The notes below the pieces were generated by a model. It had not been told where the DNA came from. It worked only from the letters and a program-made list of their open reading frames with translations, and did not search any database. Shown here one piece after another: positions 18,983 through 22,362 of a stretch of 22,362 bases of DNA. Within the stretch, counting starts at the first letter, position 1. Every line of letters begins with the position of its first letter. The translations under genes were made by a program, and so were the position numbers. This DNA comes from an uncultured Pseudomonas sp. GTDB lineage: Bacteria > Pseudomonadota > Gammaproteobacteria > Pseudomonadales > Pseudomonadaceae. The stretch is from NCBI RefSeq assembly GCF_946885885.1, contig NZ_CAMPHN010000065.1:1-22362 (forward strand), in the 5' to 3' direction.

Positions 18983-19009
18983 GGCGGACAAGCCTTCGGC
19001 ATGTCCGCC
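18983..19009. repeat. Inverted repeat with GGCGGACA core
   Basis: GGCGGACA (18983-18990) pairs with TGTCCGCC (19002-19009) around AGCCTTCGGCA, then CTACAG. It ends eleven bases before the SDR stop codon and may terminate the leftward transcript's last stretch or the rightward one from the regulator. Confidence 0.6.
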
Positions 19010-19020
19010 CTACAGCGCGG

Positions 19021-19932
19021 TCAGAGCGCGAATTTCTGCAGGTGGGCCATCATCTCTTTCAGCGCTTCGAGGTTGTCCGCCGGGTGGGCGGCGCCTTCGA
19101 AGTCGCAGATCTGCTGCCAGCTGGCCGCCACGTCTTCCGGGCTGAAGCCCACGCGCGGATCGAAACCGGCGCCCAGGCTGCGCTCCCAGCGGGTCTTGCC
19201 GATCCAGCCGCCGCCGACTTCGAACAGACCGGAGGTTTCCTCGCAGGCATTGCTCGCCAGGTATACCACCAGCGGGCTGACCAGCTCGGGCTTGAGCTGC
19301 TCGAACACCTGCGGCGGGATCAGCCCTTCGGTCATGCGCGTGCCACCGGTGGGGGCGATGGCGTTGATCAGGATGTTGTTCTTGCGCCCTTCGATGGCCA
19401 GGGTGCGGGTCAGGCCATAGAGGCCGAGCTTGGCCATGCCGTAGTTGGACTGGCCGAAGTTGCCGTAGATGCCCGAGGTGGAAGCGGTGAAGATCACCCG
19501 CCCGTAGTTCTGCTCGCGCATGTGCGGCCAGGCGGCGCGGGTGACCTTGTAAGCGCCCTCGACGTGGACCTTGTAGACCAGATCCCAGTCGGCGTCTTCC
19601 ATCTTGTGGAAGGTCTTGTCGCGCAGAATGCCGGCGTTGTTCACCACCACATCGATACGGCCGAAGTTGTCCAGGGCGCACTGCACGATCTTCTCGCCGT
19701 CGACCACCGAATCGTGGTTGGCCACCGCGGTGCCGCCAGCGGCGCGGATCTCTTCGACCACCTTGTCGGCCGCCGAGGCGTTAGCGCCTTCGCCATGGGT
19801 GCTGCCGCCCAGATCGTTGACCACCACTTTGGCGCCATGCTTGGCGAACAGCAGCGCGTGGGCGCGGCCCAGGCCGCCGCCGGCACCGGTAACGATCACG
19901 ACTTGGTCTTGAAAACGGATGGCTTCACTCAT
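19021..19932 (-). CDS. SDR family oxidoreductase, MFE-2/17beta-HSD4-like (3-hydroxyacyl-CoA dehydrogenase type)
   Basis: This 303-residue classical SDR has cofactor motif TGAGGGLG (15-22), NNAG (98-101) and catalytic S151/S153, Y164 and K168. The KHGAKVVVNDLGG stretch, the SADKVVEEIRAAGG region and NDxxGxxxG-like spacing closely resemble the dehydrogenase domain of peroxisomal multifunctional enzyme 2, which oxidises (3R)-hydroxyacyl-CoA with NAD+. The C-terminal 60 residues (WIGKTRWERSLGAGFDP and on) extend beyond a minimal SDR and match that group. CAGGAG lies six bases before the ATG. It is downstream of the aldolase-hydrolase operon with a 119-bp gap, so it may have its own promoter. Substrate is inferred from family only. 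Confidence 0.88.
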   Translation of the reverse strand: MSEAIRFQDQVVIVTGAGGGLGRAHALLFAKHGAKVVVNDLGGSTHGEGANASAADKVVEEIRAAGGTAVANHDSVVDGEKIVQCALDNFGRIDVVVNNAGILRDKTFHKMEDADWDLVYKVHVEGAYKVTRAAWPHMREQNYGRVIFTASTSGIYGNFGQSNYGMAKLGLYGLTRTLAIEGRKNNILINAIAPTGGTRMTEGLIPPQVFEQLKPELVSPLVVYLASNACEETSGLFEVGGGWIGKTRWERSLGAGFDPRVGFSPEDVAASWQQICDFEGAAHPADNLEALKEMMAHLQKFAL

Positions 19933-20051
19933 GGCAGACTCCTGGGCAGATCCAAATAATGCGCCGAGTGTCGGACAGTCATCCGGTCATCACAATAGAA
20001 CGGCCGCTGCTGAATATTGAGCGATAAGGCAGCAGGATGATCGGCGGCCGC

Positions 20052-20582
20052 TCAGGCCGCACGGATCAGGCTCAGGTGGTTGTACAGGTGCAGCACATGG
20101 GCCTGGGCGTAGTCGTCGTGGCTGAGCGCGCCGTAGGCGAAGTGCGCTTGCAACTCGCCGCGATGCGCGGCGAAATCCGCAAAAGCGCGTTGCAGGCGCG
20201 ATAACGCCTCGGCCACAGTCGCCGGCTGCTGCAAGCCCGCCGCCCCCGGAATCGCTTCGTCCAGCGGGTGACGCATGGCCCCACGGGCAGCGAATACGCC
20301 GAATGCCAGGGGCCCGACACTGCGGCGAAACCAGCCGGGTTTCAGCTCGGGATAGCCGCTGATGGAGTATTCGATGCTCTGCGCGCAGTGGTTGAACACC
20401 TCGGCCGGGCTCCAGCCCTTGAGGCTGCGCAACTCTTTGCCAACCAACCCGGCCAGCACCCGCTGCGCGCCCTGCAGGCTCAGCTCGCCCGGCGGCGCGC
20501 CGCTGGAGAGCGCCCAGAAGCCGGTTCCGGCTGCCGCCACGCCGCCCAGGGCGCTGAGTTTAAGGAGCTGTCGCCGCTTCAT
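20052..20582 (-). CDS. DUF1569 family protein with Tat signal
   Basis: This 176-residue precursor starts MKRRQLLKLSALGG, with a twin-arginine motif (KRRQLLK) and a hydrophobic, Ala/Gly-rich segment to about residue 27, so Tat-dependent export to the periplasm is likely. The mature part has HCAQSIEYSISGYPE, RHPLDEAIPG and the C-terminal HDDYAQAHVLHLYNHL, which match the DUF1569 family, related to the DinB-like helical bundle; its His residues could bind a metal. The longer frame from 20696 lies inside the hydrolase gene and is not used. The start overlaps the hydrolase by 23 bp, so the two are translationally coupled. Function unknown. Confidence 0.78.
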   Translation of the reverse strand: MKRRQLLKLSALGGVAAAGTGFWALSSGAPPGELSLQGAQRVLAGLVGKELRSLKGWSPAEVFNHCAQSIEYSISGYPELKPGWFRRSVGPLAFGVFAARGAMRHPLDEAIPGAAGLQQPATVAEALSRLQRAFADFAAHRGELQAHFAYGALSHDDYAQAHVLHLYNHLSLIRAA

Positions 20583-21471
20583 CGCGCGCCTCCAAGGTTT
20601 GGCGAAACGCCAGATAGTGTTGCAAGACCAAAGCCGGCGCCTCGGTTTGCGGATAATGACCGATGCCCTCGAGGGATATGGTGTCGGCTGCGGCAATCAG
20701 CTCGCGGTAGCGCGCCAGCATATGCGCGCCTGAAATGGGGTCGACGGCGCCGTCGATCAGCCGCAACGGCACCCCGCCCCGCTGCATTGCGCCCAGCCAA
20801 CGCTCACGCTGCACGCGGCGCTCGGGCATATAACGGATCAGTAGGTGCATGACCGCCGGCCCGTCGTTGTGCGCGATCAGGCTCCAGAAATCATCCAGTT
20901 CCTGTTCGCCGGGCTGGGTCTGCGGGCCGAATATCTTGGCGAAGTTGGCCGCCAGGGTGCGACGGCTGAACAGCTTGCCGATCAACGGCCCCAGCGGGCT
21001 GAGCAGGAGCTTTTGCACCAGCACCGGGTGATGGGTTTCCGGAAACAGGCCGCCGTTGAGAAACACGCAACTGGCCAGTTGAATGCGCTGCTCATAGTGG
21101 CGGGCCAGCAACTCCTGGGCGACGCTATCGCCGTAATCGTGGGCCAGCACGTGGATTGGCCCGACGATGCCGAGATGGGCGGGCAGCGCCTGCTGCACAT
21201 CGGCCTGTTCCAGCAGGCTGTAATCGTGCCCGCGCGGTTTCGCCGAGTCGCCGAAGCCGAGCATGTCGCAGGCGATCAGCCGGTACTGCGCGGCCAGCGG
21301 CGTCCAGACATAGTGCCAATCCCAACTGGCGGTGGGAAAGCCGTGGATCAGCAGCAGCGGCTCGGCATCGACCGGCCCTGCCGTCCAGTAGCGCAGGGCA
21401 TGGCCGCGAAACTCGAATGTCTGCCCGTGCGCGCGCCAATCGGCCAGGGCGATACCCGGCAAGCCACTCAC
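20560..21471 (-). CDS. Alpha/beta hydrolase of the MEST (PEG1) / haloalkane dehalogenase-like type
   Basis: This 303-residue alpha/beta hydrolase has oxyanion motif HGFPTASWDW (43-52), a nucleophile elbow AHDYGDS with Asp112, a cap region, D244 as a likely acid and H272 in GHYPQ. An Asp nucleophile is the haloalkane dehalogenase/epoxide hydrolase pattern rather than the Ser esterase one. The stretches HDYGDSVAQELL, LNGGLFPETHHPVL..KLLLSPLG, FGPQTQP and GIGHYPQTEAP strongly recall mammalian MEST, the product of an imprinted gene whose reaction is not well defined. The gene overlaps the class II aldolase by 4 bp (ATGA) and the DUF1569 gene by 23 bp. The natural substrate is unknown. Confidence 0.87.
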   Translation of the reverse strand: MSGLPGIALADWRAHGQTFEFRGHALRYWTAGPVDAEPLLLIHGFPTASWDWHYVWTPLAAQYRLIACDMLGFGDSAKPRGHDYSLLEQADVQQALPAHLGIVGPIHVLAHDYGDSVAQELLARHYEQRIQLASCVFLNGGLFPETHHPVLVQKLLLSPLGPLIGKLFSRRTLAANFAKIFGPQTQPGEQELDDFWSLIAHNDGPAVMHLLIRYMPERRVQRERWLGAMQRGGVPLRLIDGAVDPISGAHMLARYRELIAAADTISLEGIGHYPQTEAPALVLQHYLAFRQTLEARDEAATAP

Positions 21472-22250
21472 TCGGCGTAACCCGGCATCTGTTGGTCGAG
21501 TTTGCGCAGCAGCGCCGGCCAGGGCAGCGCGCCGCCCATGCCCTGGGGGCTTCTCATCACGCCCGCGACCATGGCCTTGGCGCCGTCGAGAATCTGCTGC
21601 GGGATATGGATCAGCTCGGCGCCGCCGCTCTGCGCCATCACCTGGATTTCGCAGGCACGCTGCAAGATGAACATCATCAGGAAGGCATCGGCGATGCTGC
21701 CGGCCGCGGTCAGCAGGCCGTGGTTGGGCAGGATCATAAAGTTCTTGTCGCCGAGATCGGCCTGCAAACGGCTCTTCTCGTCGTGGTTCAGCGCAACGCC
21801 CTCGTAGCCGTGATAAGCCAGGCTGGCGAGGACGAACAGCGACTGCTGCGACAACGGCAGCAACCCCTGCTTCTGCGCCGACACCGCGATGCCGGCGGCG
21901 GTGTGGATGTGCAGCACGCAGGCCACATCGTGACGCACCTCATGCACCGCGCTGTGGATGGTGTAGCCGGCCGGGTTGATGTCGAACGGGCTGTCCATCA
22001 GCTTGTTGCCGGCCAGATCGATTTTCACCAGATTCGAGGCGGTGATCTCGTGAAACATCAGGCCATAGGGGTTGATCAGAAAGTCCTCGGTGCCGGGAAT
22101 CTTCGCCGAAATATGGGTGAAGATCAGGTCGTCCCAGCCATAAAGCGCGATCAGTCGGTAGCAGGCGGCGAGATCGACGCGCGCCTGCCATTCGGCGGCG
22201 CTCACCCGATCCTTGATAGTCGGCGCGGACAGCTTCTGGGCAACGGTCAT
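21468..22250 (-). CDS. Class II aldolase/adducin family protein
   Basis: This 260-residue protein has the class II aldolase fold: WDDLIFTHISAKIPG (39-53), FLINPYGLMFHEITASNL (57-74), zinc ligands H114 and H116 (LHIHT) and H177 (PNHGLL), and an early acidic segment DLAACYRLIALYGW. Members cleave or epimerise sugar phosphates, but this subgroup, with a SPFDINPAGYTIHSAVHEVR stretch, is of uncertain substrate and also contains decarboxylase-like enzymes. GAGGAG is located six bases before the ATG. It is the first gene of an operon with the MEST-like hydrolase (4-bp overlap) and the DUF1569 protein. Confidence 0.88.
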   Translation of the reverse strand: MTVAQKLSAPTIKDRVSAAEWQARVDLAACYRLIALYGWDDLIFTHISAKIPGTEDFLINPYGLMFHEITASNLVKIDLAGNKLMDSPFDINPAGYTIHSAVHEVRHDVACVLHIHTAAGIAVSAQKQGLLPLSQQSLFVLASLAYHGYEGVALNHDEKSRLQADLGDKNFMILPNHGLLTAAGSIADAFLMMFILQRACEIQVMAQSGGAELIHIPQQILDGAKAMVAGVMRSPQGMGGALPWPALLRKLDQQMPGYAE

Positions 22251-22362
22251 GACAGGCTCCTCGGCACTTTTTGTTATCAGTGGCCAGGGAGTCTAGCGAG
22301 GATTAGAGCAAAGGTAAGTTGCCTTGGCAGCCAGCTTAGTGACCGTGCGAGCCTTGTTTGCT
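22251..22362 (-). promoter_or_regulatory. Upstream region of the aldolase operon
   Basis: The last 112 bases hold no gene. Read leftward, a TAGACT box at about 22291-22296 with TTACCT 16 bases further upstream could be a weak sigma-70 promoter; no sigma-54 -24/-12 element is seen. Confidence 0.25.

Noticed and set aside
20044..20060. GC hairpin over the DUF1569 stop codon as a terminator
   Set aside because: Stem of 6 bp with no T tract on the transcript side.

Overview
The window reads as a high-GC chromosomal segment of a Pseudomonas-like gammaproteobacterium. Evidence: strong codon GC3 bias in most genes, a tRNA-Gly(CCC) close to the E. coli form, YadG/YadH-, YbaA- and Lhr-type proteins, a TyrR-family sigma-54 regulator, and a repeat with GTAGGAGCGGCC ends as in pseudomonad REP elements. 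No species is claimed.

Layout. 1-94: 3' part of tRNA-Gly(CCC) and its terminator. 572-4539: a probable stress/iron cassette on the + strand, made of a small KGG-repeat protein, two ferritin-like proteins and a haem-oxygenase-like iron-containing redox protein. 4546-6233 (- strand): a two-gene YadG/YadH-type ABC exporter. 6234-10366: an AT-richer segment that looks acquired. It carries a 667-residue protein with a candidate PD-(D/E)XK nuclease core, then two unrecognised convergent genes that share one reading frame and are separated by a single TGA, and a 184-bp element with perfect 22-bp terminal inverted repeats. 10592-17163 (+): a YbaA/DUF1428 protein, the giant helicase Lhr (with a REP-type palindrome inside its coding sequence), a small AAA ATPase and an I78-type inhibitor lipoprotein. 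17252-18787 (+): a TyrR-family sigma-54 activator. 18819-19009: three different inverted repeats side by side. 19021-22250 (-): an SDR of the MFE-2/17beta-HSD4 type, then upstream of it a tightly packed operon of class II aldolase, MEST-like alpha/beta hydrolase and a Tat-exported DUF1569 protein.

How the genes may work together. The KGG protein, both ferritin-like proteins and the HDO protein are probably a stress-phase set handling iron or oxidants, comparable to enterobacterial yciGFE. The YadGH pair forms one transporter. The aldolase and hydrolase overlap by 4 bp and the hydrolase and DUF1569 gene by 23 bp, so these three are almost surely co-translated; the SDR may share the same catabolic context. 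The segment 6.2-10.4 kb is the most likely place for something undescribed: a stand-alone nuclease-like protein with no recognisable modification or partner subunit, flanked by degenerate 22-bp direct repeats and by a MITE-like element. All functional statements come from reading motifs by eye; no database search was run.
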